NCBI RefSeq assembly: GCF_002775205.1
Contig: NC_036450.1
Coordinates: forward strand, 17,379,479-17,443,478
Length of the DNA stretch: 64,000 nucleotides
Reading direction: 5' to 3'
DNA from: Xiphophorus maculatus
Taxonomy: Eukaryota > Chordata > Actinopteri > Cyprinodontiformes > Poeciliidae
Notes under the pieces: generated by a model
What the model saw: only the letters and a program-made list of their open reading frames with translations
What the model was told of the DNA's origin: nothing
Database searches by the model: none
Position numbers and translations under genes: made by a program
Part shown: positions 38,787-49,959 of the stretch, piece by piece
Layout: the number at the start of each line of letters is the position of its first letter
Numbering within the stretch: position 1 is the first letter of the stretch

Positions 38787-39035
38787 TCATCTGCGTCCCC
38801 GCTGCATCCGCTCCCTCTTGAAAGCTTTGTGTTTGTTCTTCTTCACTACTTTTGGCGCAGGTGGCTCCGTCTGAATGTGAACAGGTTTCCGTTCATCTGG
38901 TGTAACAAAGACGTCAGCCGTCACATCGTTGTCGACCACCTCCTTCGCATCTTTCCTCTTTATTTTCTGAATCTCTTTGACCATCTGCTTCTCTCGCACT
39001 TTGGCTGCGGCTGCCAGGCGGATCTCCCGTCTGTG
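38787..39035 (-). CDS. brix1: brix1 coding exon 10 (stop)
   Basis: 83 codons including TGA, from HRREIRLAAAAKVREKQ through TADVFVTPDERKPV to the basic end. Of two possible CAG acceptors, the one giving HRREI keeps the frame and the family match. Confidence 0.94.
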   Translation of the reverse strand, partial: HRREIRLAAAAKVREKQMVKEIQKIKRKDAKEVVDNDVTADVFVTPDERKPVHIQTEPPAPKVVKKNKHKAFKRERMQRGRR

Positions 39036-42000
39036 CTGTGGGTACACGGGGGAAAAAAATGCAGGATTACAACAATAGCTACAGTCAGTTTTTGGGACTT
39101 CAGTCCCAAAAAATGTATGCGCAACGTAAGAAGACAGACTTCCTATTTAAAAGCAGCACTCTGAATATCGCACATGCATCCAGAGCTTCCACACTTTTTG
39201 TTTCTTTCTGATCTCACTAAAAATTATTTAGCTACTGAGTAGTTCTGCTGTAATAACTTTCAAACCACAAAGTATCAGTTTGACATGTTGGTGCTTATTG
39301 GTTGTATACAAAAGGGTGGATTTTTTCCCCTCTTGGGATAAGTTTTTTCATCCATCATGCTGAAAAAAATAAATACAGGCTAATCTGTGGTGTCTCTGGT
39401 ACAGAGTCAGAGAACATTTACTCTCCCTAATAATAACCAGTTTTGCAGTGGCAGCAAAAGTTAGATGAAATGTCTATCTTCCACGCTTGAGCAATGATGA
39501 ATATTATTACAAGAGAAAAGTAAAAAAAAAATACAAAATATGAAATGTGACAGTAAAAATAAGAAAGAAACTTGATTAAATATGATTTTTTTACCAAGTT
39601 TGGAGATCGGAAGTTGGGATTTTCATACAGCGTGGGCCCTCCAAAGCTTCCCTGGAAGATCTTTATGAGATTTAGAACAAATCGTGGGCCGATCTCCACC
39701 AGAGAGGCGTCCTCTTCAATTATCTGAAAGTGGAAAAATAGATGAATTACTACAAATGTAAATCAAAGCCAAAAAAAAACAAACACTCTGCCTTGAGTAA
39801 AAGTGTTTACTAAAAATGTGCTTTTACAGTGTAAAACGTGAGGATACATGAAGAAAGATCACCTGGTAGTTTCTAAACCATATTCTGTTGTCTGCGATGG
39901 AGAAAGTGTAGACGTGGTCCACAAAAGGCTGACTCTTAGGATGATAGTGAGGCGTGGAAAATGTCTACAAGAAAACTTAGAGGTCATTTCTTTGGAACTG
40001 AAAAGAATTCTCCAAACAACAAAAACAAACATTGAAAATACATGCATTGGGTAAAAGCTAAGTGCTTAGCATTTCAATTATCTAGTACTGTAGGTTAGGT
40101 TCCACTTGCTAAACATTTTTTCATGACAAAATCTTAAGACTTTTTCATACTTATGATTTTTTTTTCTCTCAAAGCTAATTTCTTTTAAAGGGAAAAAAAC
40201 AAAACATATAGTAAATATTGTGCCTTGGTCTGCTTTACATATAAAACCTGCAAAAACAACAGAGGATTGATCGACTTAAGAACTATACAGAATTAAACTG
40301 GGGGGAAAAAATGAATAGATAATGAATTAAAAAATAGATGGATGGAATAAATGAAATTAAGGAATGGACGGACGACTAGATAAATGGGTGAACAGACTAT
40401 CAGACTGATGGAAGGAATAAAGTAACAGACAGATGGATAAAATGGAAAAAATTGCAAACCAATGTACAGAATTAAGTCTGGAAATACATTTTCTTTCTTT
40501 TTCTACCTTTCAGTCATACTAAATTCCACCCTGTATTAGACGTTTTCACTGTTGGGGGAATTTCTTTTCAAGCTTTAACAACAAAAAACAAACCTGGATG
40601 AAGAGTTCCTTCAGTAAAGCATACTGGGGCTCTTTGTCAAATTTCTATTAAAAGGAAACAAAGAGATGGTTTCAGATTTCATCAATCAAAGCTCTGCTCA
40701 TTATTCAGATCATGGAGCACAAAACAAAGGCAAAATATCTCCATGTTAATGTTATACATTTTTATTTTCATTGGGCAAATCAGCAAGTTTTCCCTGTGTG
40801 ACACTCACTGGATCAAACGAGAGCAGTGGTCTTGATCCTTTCAGGCAGTTTCCTGTCATTTTGAGCTCAGCCAACGTATGAACTGGGAGGGAAGCAATAA
40901 CATTTATCAAGTATCTGCAACATCACACATATCCTTCGCATCTAAGAGCTGAAGGAGAGAAACAACCTACTGTTCTGAACCAGAAACTTTGCAGAAGGTC
41001 CATGCGGGCAGTTGGAGATCCTACAAAAAGAAAACAGAATGATTCAGTGTAAAATATATTTGGTTTCCAGTAATAATCAAGCTTAAACGTTAGACAGAAA
41101 CCCTCACCACATGTAGAGGTCCTGCTTCTTCTTTGCCTCGAAAAAGAGGCACTTGTTGCAATTTTTGATTTCACACACCTGGAAAGCACACAGACATCAG
41201 GCTATGCTGTGAGATGAGAGGAATTCTGCTCTTCACAGACTTACCTCATTAACAACAAACAGCTTGTCCTTCCTGTCCATTTTGGTATCTGGTACAGAAC
41301 ATTGTGGAAGTAAATCTTGGCTCATCATACATTCAGGCGTTACCATCATTAGACAACTCTGAATGCCTCAACACTGACCTGCTTTTGAGTGAGGCATCAT
41401 GGTCCTCAAGTCTTGCATCAGGTGTCTGGTTCTGAAGTTGATTCCTCTTGAAGAGAAGATAAGAACTCTTTCCTTGTTGGTCCATTTGCCCTGTTTAGGA
41501 AAAATGGTTGTTTAAATTCAGTAACAGTGATTTCTGAGATTTTATCTACATTTTCAAGGTTATCACACAACACAAAAATCATAAAGACCAAAACTACTAG
41601 CAATTAGAGGCAACCAAAGACAAACTTTAATTCTGGTAGGCTCATTTCAAGCTTAGACTTTCCATCATTAGAGAGTTATTTCATTTGATCATCATTTTCA
41701 TTGTAAATATGCAAACTAACTGTTGTCTTTGAAAAATGAGCCCCTACGACGGTAGTAATGCAAATGGCTGCATGCAATGCAATAAAGTAAGTTTTTATTC
41801 CATCAATAACACATCTAATCACCGTCAAAGATCTTTTATGGAAACCATCTGGGGCATTTTTATAAAGGATTAAACTCACAGATTTTGGCCTGAACAATGT
41901 TAAAATTCAGTGTCTTTCCATTGTGGAGAAGTTTAAATCGTGAAAGCAGCTGACGATTTGTGCATTCATATAAAAGTTTCCCAATGTAATCCTATTGCCA

Positions 42001-42448
42001 AATTAATATAACATGTCATTGATAACGATTTTATTCACTGCCAAAAATCATGGCGAATGAAGAAATCTAAAAAACGCATCTTTAATAGCTTGTTTTTGGT
42101 ATTTCAGTTATTTTTCACAACTTCGTTTAACTAAAGACCTTCTGTCCATAGATTCACTTGTTGTTATATGTTTGTAGTGGTTTATTAAACGCTGATGTCT
42201 TCTATAATACCATTAATCACCTTCTTTAACAACTAAAAATTGATTCTACATGAGCGCTGGTGCTAGCTAAATGGCTAATAATAAGGCTAATCACTTACCA
42301 TAGAAACCGGAGCTGGGACAGTAACTTCATTTTTTGTCTCCTGCTCAGTTTCAGGCGGAGTTTCGCCTTTATCTCTAACAAATTTACCCTTCTTCCCCTT
42401 TTTGTCCGAGGTTCCATCTCCTCCACGTTTTCTTTTGGACGCAGCCAT
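38787..42448 (-). CDS. brix1: BRIX1, ribosome biogenesis protein BRX1, 343 aa, complete
   Basis: BRX1 is a nucleolar Brix-domain protein needed for 27S pre-rRNA processing and assembly of the large ribosomal subunit (family knowledge). Ten coding exons join in frame: 42299-42448, 41379-41490, 41245-41288, 41108-41178, 40971-41020, 40809-40882, 40594-40644, 39863-39964, 39595-39723, 38787-39035. The product is 343 residues; human has 353. Residues 1-50 are a basic, disordered nucleolar-type N terminus (MAASKRKRGG). The Brix domain begins GKWTNKERVLIFSSRGINFR and includes CNKCLFFEAKKKQDLYMW, NCPHGPSAKFLVQN and the EIGPRFVLNLIKIFQGSFGG and GPTLYENPNF blocks. The tail is basic (FKRERMQRGRR). The start is the only ATG that gives the family N terminus. 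Confidence 0.97.
39595..39723 (-). CDS. brix1: brix1 coding exon 9
   Basis: 129 bp, phase 0, encoding IIEEDASLVEIGPRFVLNLI and KIFQGSFGGPTLYENPNF. Acceptor TTTCAG, donor TTG|GTAAAA. Confidence 0.96.
39863..39964 (-). CDS. brix1: brix1 coding exon 8
   Basis: 102 bp, phase 0, encoding TFSTPHYHPKSQPFVDHVYT and FSIADNRIWFRNYQ. Acceptor CTTGTAG, donor CAG|GTGATC. Confidence 0.95.
40290..40450. repeat. degenerate GATG/GATA simple repeat
   Basis: Irregular atggatgg, gatgga, agataaatgg and agacagatgg units in brix1 intron 7, a decayed tetranucleotide microsatellite. Confidence 0.6.
40594..40644 (-). CDS. brix1: brix1 coding exon 7
   Basis: 51 bp, phase 0, encoding KFDKEPQYALLKELFIQ. Acceptor TTAATAG, donor CAG|GTTTGT. 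Confidence 0.92.
40809..40882 (-). CDS. brix1: brix1 coding exon 6
   Basis: Encodes HTLAELKMTGNCLKGSRPLL and SFDP. Acceptor CTCCCAG, donor CCA|GTGAGT. Confidence 0.95.
40971..41020 (-). CDS. brix1: brix1 coding exon 5
   Basis: 50 bp encoding ISNCPHGPSAKFLVQN. Acceptor TTTGTAG, donor A|GTAGGT. Confidence 0.93.
41108..41178 (-). CDS. brix1: brix1 coding exon 4
   Basis: Encodes VCEIKNCNKCLFFEAKKKQD and LYMW. Acceptor TTTCCAG, donor TG|GTGAGG. Confidence 0.95.
41245..41288 (-). CDS. brix1: brix1 coding exon 3
   Basis: 44 bp encoding TKMDRKDKLFVVNE. Acceptor GTACCAG, donor GAG|GTAAGT. Confidence 0.93.
41379..41490 (-). CDS. brix1: brix1 coding exon 2
   Basis: Opens the Brix domain: GKWTNKERVLIFSSRGINFR, then TRHLMQDLRTMMPHSKA. 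Acceptor AAACAG, donor G|GTCAGT. Confidence 0.95.
42299..42448 (-). CDS. brix1: brix1 coding exon 1
   Basis: 50 codons, MAASKRKRGGDGTSDKKGKK through PAPVSM, donor ATG|GTAAGT. Low-complexity, Lys/Glu-rich. Confidence 0.93.
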
Positions 42449-42660
42449 GCTTGTACAAGACCTTCTTCTTCTACTAATTTTTGTAAATGGTGGTTGACAA
42501 ACAACGTAACGGAGCAGTACCGCCACCAACTGGCTTGTCCAAGACATGGGACTTGCAAAAACGCAAATATTGCGTGAATCTCCGACAGTCAGTTCACACT
42601 TGTAAGGCATTTCAACTCCAGCGGAGCGAAGATGGTTCTATACCAGTCTTCGCATCAGTA
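42449..42660 (-). promoter_or_regulatory. brix1: putative brix1 promoter and 5' UTR
   Basis: Upstream of the brix1 ATG there is no further acceptor or exon. The DNA has modest CpG (ccagcggagcgaag, tattgcgtgaatctccgac). The start site was not identified. Confidence 0.4.
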
Positions 42661-45600
42661 ACAACTTTCAAACTTTATGTTTTGACCTCACAGCTAAGGA
42701 TATCATTACAAGGGTGGTTTTAAATTATAATAGAATGTCTAAATATCCAATTTTAAGCTAATTATAGAGACAAATTGACCCAACAAGTTCTAATAATGGA
42801 TATACTCTGTTGTCCTATTTTTTGTGTTTTGTCCTTTTTCTACATTTATCTTTTATTTCTCATTAAATACAAATATATTTAGGTGCCCAGATCCAAAGTG
42901 AATAATATTTGGCATGTGTCTAAAGGATTAAAAAATGTATTATCTCCCATAAAAAAACAAAGAAACATTTGATTAACTGAAGCAATTGCCACTTTTGCAG
43001 TGATTTTAAAAGTATTCATACCCCTTGATTTTTTTTGCACGTTAAAACCTTTTGGGGATTTTAAAGATATAGTTGTTCCGACCTATCCTTGGGTGGAATG
43101 GTGTGAAATGTCATGATAAACATCCAGATTCAACTGTACAGTTTGAGTTTCGCTCAAATCAGTTCTGCAAGCAGCCGCTAGATGTCACTATGAACGCAGA
43201 CACAGAACGCTGGTTTCATTTACACGGAGTATAATACCAAATCTTTCTCTCCCTATCTCTCTTTCTCTCTCTGTTTATGTTTCACACACACACATATGTA
43301 TATACTTACATATAATCGACTCACCTCTCACTCTTTGAAAAAATGTTTGAAAAATGTTGACATTAAGAAACATTTCAAAATGTGTGAAAAATTGAAACAA
43401 AATCCAAGTAGGGGGGCAACGTGTATTTGTATATCATTGCTCTGGATAGCAAAAACATGCTATTAAGGGCATCAATAAAGCCGCTTGTGTTCAAATGTTT
43501 GCTAACACTCACAGGGCAGACATAGTGAGACTTTTAAATCAATGTCAAGAGCAGATGGCCATATTATGTAACATTATTGCAACTAAGTAGAACTGAAAAC
43601 GGGAGGGGGAGTGATTTCCTGGGCCATCCCGATAGAGAGCCACCAGTTAGTCTGCCTAAAAGTAGATTACTCACAGATAGAGGGATTTATTTAAGATGCT
43701 GTATTAATATGAATATTCGTGGCTCCTTGTTCACAAATAATATTGGACAGTCCATGGCAAACGCAACAAACATTTGAGTATTCATTCACTGAATAAGTGC
43801 CTGCATGTGCATGAAGAGGCCTCTCCTTTTAAAAAAAGAAGTAAAGTGAATCAGTAGTGGAAAACCAACAGCAGTATTGCAACAAGTGCTCTCCATGTGC
43901 ACTTGCTTCACTTTTAAGTAGGCAGACCTTGGCTTGGCCAGTCTATACCACACTATGCATGTTTCCAGTAACTTCTATTCCCCTTCATTAAAAGTGTTCG
44001 GCAAGCATGCACATGTGTGCATTTGCGTCAGTGCCCGCCCATGAAAATCTGTTGAGGAGTGTTTTTCCAGAGATTGAACACAATAAGCTTTGAGGAAGTC
44101 TCATGCGACAGACAATAATCGGATGCAAAGATCCCTGAAGGAATCTGTCTCCACATCTCCTCCCGTGCCCTCCAAAGCAGTGTTGGTGTTTCCTTGGAAA
44201 CAAAATGCACCTCGACATTGTTTACTTTTGCGTGAGCGATGTCTATGTCTAAGAGCAGGGTACTTTTGTTCCCAGAAAAAACAAGTATCTTCCATTTTGA
44301 ACGGCCCATCTTTCTTTTTTCATCACACAGAGATGGGAAGAGCTCTTAAAAAACACTCTTCGATTTACACATTTATGTAAAAGTATGGAAAAGAGAGTCA
44401 AGGATAGATTTTCTGCATAGACCTAATATACTGTACTTGGAGACCAAACTATCTTTATAGCTCTCTGCAAGAGGAAAGAGGAAAAAGGATAAAAAGTGAT
44501 TTACAGCACATCATTCAGATGCTCATGGTGCGTTTTACAATATTTGTTCATACTCAGAGCGACCAAAAGTTACTAAGGTAGCGCCAAGCAGGCACCATGT
44601 GGTGCCCCCCTCCCACTCTCCCCCCCAAGGAGACGTGCCTATTTTTGGTTTGCAGAGAAAGCCAGGATCTTGCAGCATAAAGACGGCAGCCTTTTCTTCG
44701 GTCATAATGGGTATAATTACAGCCAGGCAAATTGTCTTGGTTTACCACAGGGGAGCATTTTAAAGTGTGTTTTCCTTTCTGATACCAACATGGACGCCTG
44801 TTCCCTGATAGGATGACAGATAGGGAGCGTGTTTACATTTTTTAAAGACTGCAATGAAATGCCACTCCTTCCCAAACACACATTAAAAAAACATAAAATG
44901 CTGGTGTTTATTTTCTTCAAAGTTACGATTATCACTTTCAACCCGATTCCATATGGTAACATGTATTAGTTATTATCACCGATACCTGTGCAACATGGAC
45001 GGCAAGTTGCATTCATTTCCTGGAAGCTCACTCTGAGGTTAACCCTAGCCTTTATGTTTTGAGGTTTCAGGATTATGGTGACATTTCCTAGATCACCTAG
45101 ATCACAATCACATTGGCTGCCTAACCAAGCAGCGTAGTATGTCAAGATACCTTAAACTGAACCTTAAACTATGGTTTCATCTTGGAATATGACCCATGGG
45201 AAATTGCTCGTTTTATATGGAGAGACATATGTTGATAGAAGTGTAAAGAGGTTCCAAGACCAAACATCAGTAAGATTTTATCATAGCAACAATGAAAAAA
45301 ATAGATATCATAAAAGAGAAAAAAACAATGTGCATTTTTACATATCTATAATCAGACAAATGATATGATGAAGAGACGTGAATAAACTAACATGGCTGCT
45401 CAGCAGTTAGAAGAAGAGATAATATATTTATAATATAAATTTATATTAATAATGCTTATATATAATTCTAAATATATAAAGGTCATGTTGATACAACAAT
45501 CGTCACATTGCCTTCTAGTTTTGTTCTGGGGTTGATACACAAATTCTGCAAGAAAAACATGTTAATATCCTGAACAATTTGATTGTTGCATATTTTCATA

Positions 45601-46080
45601 TTTAGACTTGAATGTTAGTGAAAGTGTCAAGTTCAGTCATCTGGAATGGCTCCAAGGAATGGATCAGATGTATAGAGGTCCACAGTTCTCTTTCTGATAG
45701 CTTGGCTGAATTACTTTGATTTTTCCCCCCCCCAATGACGCCACTCAACTATACAATGTGTTTGATGTTATCTTTAAATACATGCACAGGTGTTCTTCCC
45801 TATCTGAAGGTTACACAACCCTTGCATGACCATTTTTACCTTTTCAAATTGTTTAAAGGTATGGTTATCTTGGTTTATTTAACGTTTTGACTTTAAGATG
45901 AAAAAAAAAAAAAAAAAACAGTGATTATTTTGCCATTAAGCAAATAAATACTTTTGTTAATTCTAACTGACCTCTATTATTCTTATAAAATGGATATATT
46001 CTGAAATAACAGAAAATAGTCTCAGCGACACAGTTTAACTTTAAAAAGCAGATTTATGTAATCCCCAGGTATCGTTTTTA
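42661..46080. other. intergenic, brix1 to prlr, no gene recognised
   Basis: The brix1 and prlr genes diverge here. It contains a Tc1-like end at 43005-43140, a pyrimidine/CA-rich stretch at 43243-43300, and an A-run at 45901-45919. In human, DNAJC21 and AGXT2 lie between BRIX1 and PRLR; neither was seen here on either strand. Confidence 0.7.
43005..43140 (-). mobile_element. Tc1-like terminal fragment (family B)
   Basis: aaaagtattcataccccttg followed by a T-run and gcacgttaaaacc is the inverted form of the terminus seen at 8209. The rest is decayed. Confidence 0.5.
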
Positions 46081-46099
46081 AACTGACAGCAAAACTGGT

Positions 46100-46420
46100 T
46101 GAGCCAGTCTTCGGTTCATTCTGTGGCAACCTGAGCGGTGGGCGGGGTTTGGAGGCCGGGCTCCTCGGTACCATCCCCCGCCCTCCTCTGATCCATCAGG
46201 GCGCGGGTAGAGTGCCAGTCGCGCTTCCTTTGCAGACGGGACGAGCGTGCTGAGCGGTTCCCACGGTTCGGTGGAGCGTGTGCGCACCTCACCTTTCAAC
46301 TTTCCAAGGAAAGCAGGAAAGTTGAAAGCAGGTAAAAGTTGCTCGGTCTTCACAGGAGTCACTTCAGCGAAGGCGCAAACGAGAGAGACGCTGATACACC
46401 TGTCGTCTGCCGGTAAACTC
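46100..46420 (+). promoter_or_regulatory. prlr: GC-rich island, putative prlr promoter and noncoding exon 1
   Basis: This is the most GC- and CpG-rich stretch of the right half. It has a GC box, tgggcgggg (46139-46147), and no clear TATA. Plus-strand donors follow at gaaagcag|gtaaaa (exon end 46331) and ctgccg|gtaaac (46411). No other gene starts nearby on this strand, and the prlr start exon has an acceptor needing an upstream noncoding exon, so I assign it to prlr. A perfect 13-bp hairpin lies at 46293-46328. Confidence 0.5.
46293..46328. repeat. perfect 13-bp hairpin beside a splice donor
   Basis: Arms ctttcaactttcc (46293-46305) and ggaaagttgaaag (46316-46328) with a 10-base loop. It ends three bases before the candidate donor cag|gtaaaa. 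Confidence 0.93.
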
Positions 46421-47637
46421 CCCCACTTTTTCTATTTTTTTTTTAATTTAATTGTTATGCAATGGTTAGGAGAGAATATTAAAATGCCTTTTGTATCTAG
46501 AGTCTGAATTGAAAAAAAAGAGAATGTGATTTTCACTTCGTGTATCGTGCAGCAATGAGGATGAGGATGCAGAGTTTCAGTAGGTTTTACCTGGGTTATT
46601 CTTTCTGTTCTTAACGGACTTAAGTCAGGTCAGGAAGAGGTGGCAGAAGTTCTCAATCAGGTTGGACCAGGTTGATCATCTCAATACGGGATTACACTGT
46701 TACTTGCCTGCAGCTTACTGACTCTCTCCGCTTCAAGTCAGACACGGAGGCTTTAATTAACTTCAGCGTTGCTCATTGCTGCTGTCATGGCCAGGACGTT
46801 TACGCCGCACTGCCTCTCAGGCGCTTTAAAACTTTTAAAGGAGTACATGTTGAAAGTCAGCATAGTTCTATGTAACCCTTTACTTATTTAAAAGACACAA
46901 CCAGTAAAAACGTAGTTATTAGATTTCAATCACATTGAATACAACAGGCTAATTTCATGCCAAAGCAAGTGCACAGCAGTCTAACTATTATCAGTGAAAG
47001 GTCAGTAAAGACCCAGCCCTTATCAAATGACAGGTATTTTATTCTTGGCTGTAAATTCACCTTCAAGCTTTTGTTCTCAATGTAAAGGATCCAGTGGCCA
47101 GTAGATGGTGTCAATTTTTTTATTGGCACATGTTGATTGGCACCACGTTAAACAGTAACTCAATTCACGGCTACATCATTAAAGTTCTTCACAGAAGTGT
47201 CAAATGGTGACCTAACCCAATTTTTTTCGCTTCAACTAATGAATAAATCTACATTTTTGTCCCTCCCTCTGGACGCCCAACAACATCTGGACTTGGGGTT
47301 GAGATGTTTGTGACCCCCAACAATCGGTACGGGCACAAGCCTCAAGCCACATTAAAAAGTCCCAGCAGATCCACCTGCCTCGGATCCACATTCAGAAATT
47401 TAACATTTATGCAGATTTATATTCTTATGCCTATCCCTGTGTCAGATAAATGAGCATAAACCTCAGGCTAATGTGTTCTCTTTAGAAAACAGCTGAACTA
47501 ATATTGTTTCTTTCTCAAACAGTTGCCGACATAGGAGAAGTGGCCCATAAACTTAGCTGCTGCTCTTATCACAAACCTATGTCTTGACTTTGAGCTGACT
47601 GAAGATAAGTGGGATCATTAGGGCTGCAGTGAGGGAA

Positions 47638-47678
47638 GGGTGTGTGTGGGGGTGTGCGTGCGTGTATGTGTGTGTGTT
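47638..47678. repeat. imperfect (GT)n microsatellite
   Basis: GT dinucleotides with GGGG and GC interruptions. Confidence 0.85.
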
Positions 47679-49959
47679 GTCCTTGAAGCTGTTTTTCCAT
47701 GTTGAGACTGCCAGATGTAAGTTAGGTTGGGCAAGAAAAGGTAGCAAGTGAAATTTCACAGACCACACATTCTCAAGCAGGACAATCTGTGTGCCTGACA
47801 AGGGGTAATGCTATATGTTTTAAAAGTTTACACTGAACAAGTTTGTTGACCCCTTTGTGCATATTTTTTCATTTTTGCCCCTATGTTGTACTTGTAGTTA
47901 AGGTTTTGTGCATATATAATTATGTTTGTTCATACCGGAGTTGTCATTCCTAAAGTATATTTGCCTTTTAACAAACAGAACATTGGAACTGCAAATACCT
48001 GAATATATAATTTAACAGTTAACTTCAGTCATTAATTATTTTCATGTAACATGCATCGCTTGATCCATCGCTTGATCGGCCAGAGACCAGAGACGGTCTC
48101 TGTTCTCATTTTCACCCTTTCATTAAATGCATCAGACTTAAAATCTATCACTATTTTTTGGTGTACAAATACATCAACCACTAGCATGTGCTTTGATGCA
48201 CATTTGATTGATTTCAGGACAAGTGTGATTAAGATTTGGTACAAGTATTTTAATTTCTCCATGTCCTGTTTTATTTTAAATAAATTTCATCAAAGAGTCG
48301 GCAGCTCATTTGTTCTCCTTTAATGGAATCGTTGCATCTTTAGTTTTTAGGCACATCGATGAAATTCATATTTTAACTTGAACATAAATGTGAGATCTAT
48401 CTGAAATATTTCAAGTAAAACTCACTGCATACCCTGTAGTCTGAGGTTAACATAGAACAAAAATCAACAACTCATGTACAGATTTAACCCTAAGTTTTAG
48501 GCAATTCAGAATATATCATAGCCCATGTATTAGTTAGTCTGGTTTCGGTGTACAGTACCTGGAATCCCTTTATGCCTTTTGATTCTGCATTCTGTAGCTT
48601 CCCAACCCTGACTACCTGTATGACGGTGAAAAAAATAGTTCCCAGAAATCTGTTTGTGCTGCTGTTCAAACCGGTTTTTTTACAATGCTGGGAAGTGTTA
48701 GGTTTGTTCCAGTTTGAGCAGGGTTTCGGGTCAAGCTTATGATACGAGGGAAGTTTCAGCAATTTCTGGTATCTGTTATTCCTCCTGCCAAGCTACCTGC
48801 ACGCACTTCGCGACTAGAATCACGAAATGGATTGTAGCGTAAATTCACAAATAAAGGGTTAGAAAGTCGAGGAGCTGTTGGCATAACGAACCACCTTTCA
48901 GTCATGCCAAACCTGCTGGACCACATCATCTTTGCTCTTTCTGTGTTTAAAGTTTTCAGTACCAGGAAACGGAGAGGCTGTTCTTCCAGCTTTTAAAGAA
49001 AGTATTACCAAGAACTCAAGTGGTCTCCTTACCTTTTCTTCTTTTTTATATTAATCCCACTAAGCTCAAGTTAATATAAAACTGAGATACATAAATGTGC
49101 CGTAAATCATTCAGGATATATTGCACACTCCTCTGGTCGTTCTCGTAACCTTTTGGAAACTAGAAACAGGTTCTAGGAAAGAGGAATGCCGTAAACTCAG
49201 TTGTGTCGGTCAGGCCTCCTGAGAATGCTCTGACTATTCATAAGAGAAAAACTTTATGTACATATGATCCACACAAAGGTGTGCTATTTAACCGTATGTC
49301 TGCCACCAGGTAACACCTCTCTCTGCTCACAGTTGCCCTCAGCACGCCATTTGATACATCCTCTTCTCACCTTTTGAAATTGAGAGGCCAGAGGAGGACT
49401 CGGCTCATGAATGATTCACCCAAAATCTGAATGTAGGTGTTAGTCTTCTGGGTCGTGTCTTTTGTTTGCCATGTTCTTTATGGGAGAACAGGTAACATAA
49501 TTGGGATTGTTTATCTGAGTGTTTTCTGCACATCATAGGAAAAAAAAAAAACACAAAATTGCTAATTTATTAGGTAGAAAGAAGAAATTTATCATAAACA
49601 ACTTACTGGTAGCGTAAAGAACATTTCACATATAGTTCAGTTTATAGCTTGTAACTTCATTACATCCACATGCTGTGTAGACACACATGCAGGTGCATGT
49701 TGCATCAAATACATGTGGGTTGCACATTCTGTTGCTTGGATATCACTTTCTCATGTGTACGGTTGCTCTCAGCAGAGATGATGTGTTTCGGGACGCAATT
49801 TAATGCCAACAAGCAGAAGCCAAGTAAGGCGGAAAAACACTTTTAACGAAGCAAATTCAAAGGTGCTCCAAGTTGAAAACTCAAAGGCAGAAATCGGGAA
49901 TAATTCAAACAAAACCGGGAAGGGCTAACCTTAACAAGAACTGAATGAAATACAAACAA

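Noticed and set aside
42260..42610. Open frames of 87-107 codons on both strands at the brix1 first exon
   Set aside because: They are other-frame readings of, or extensions beyond, the brix1 first exon; only the frame starting MAASKRKRGG joins to the rest of the gene.
46078..46507. Open frames of 86-94 codons in the GC-rich island
   Set aside because: GC-rich DNA yields long chance frames. No domain was seen, and the promoter or 5' UTR reading explains the base composition better.
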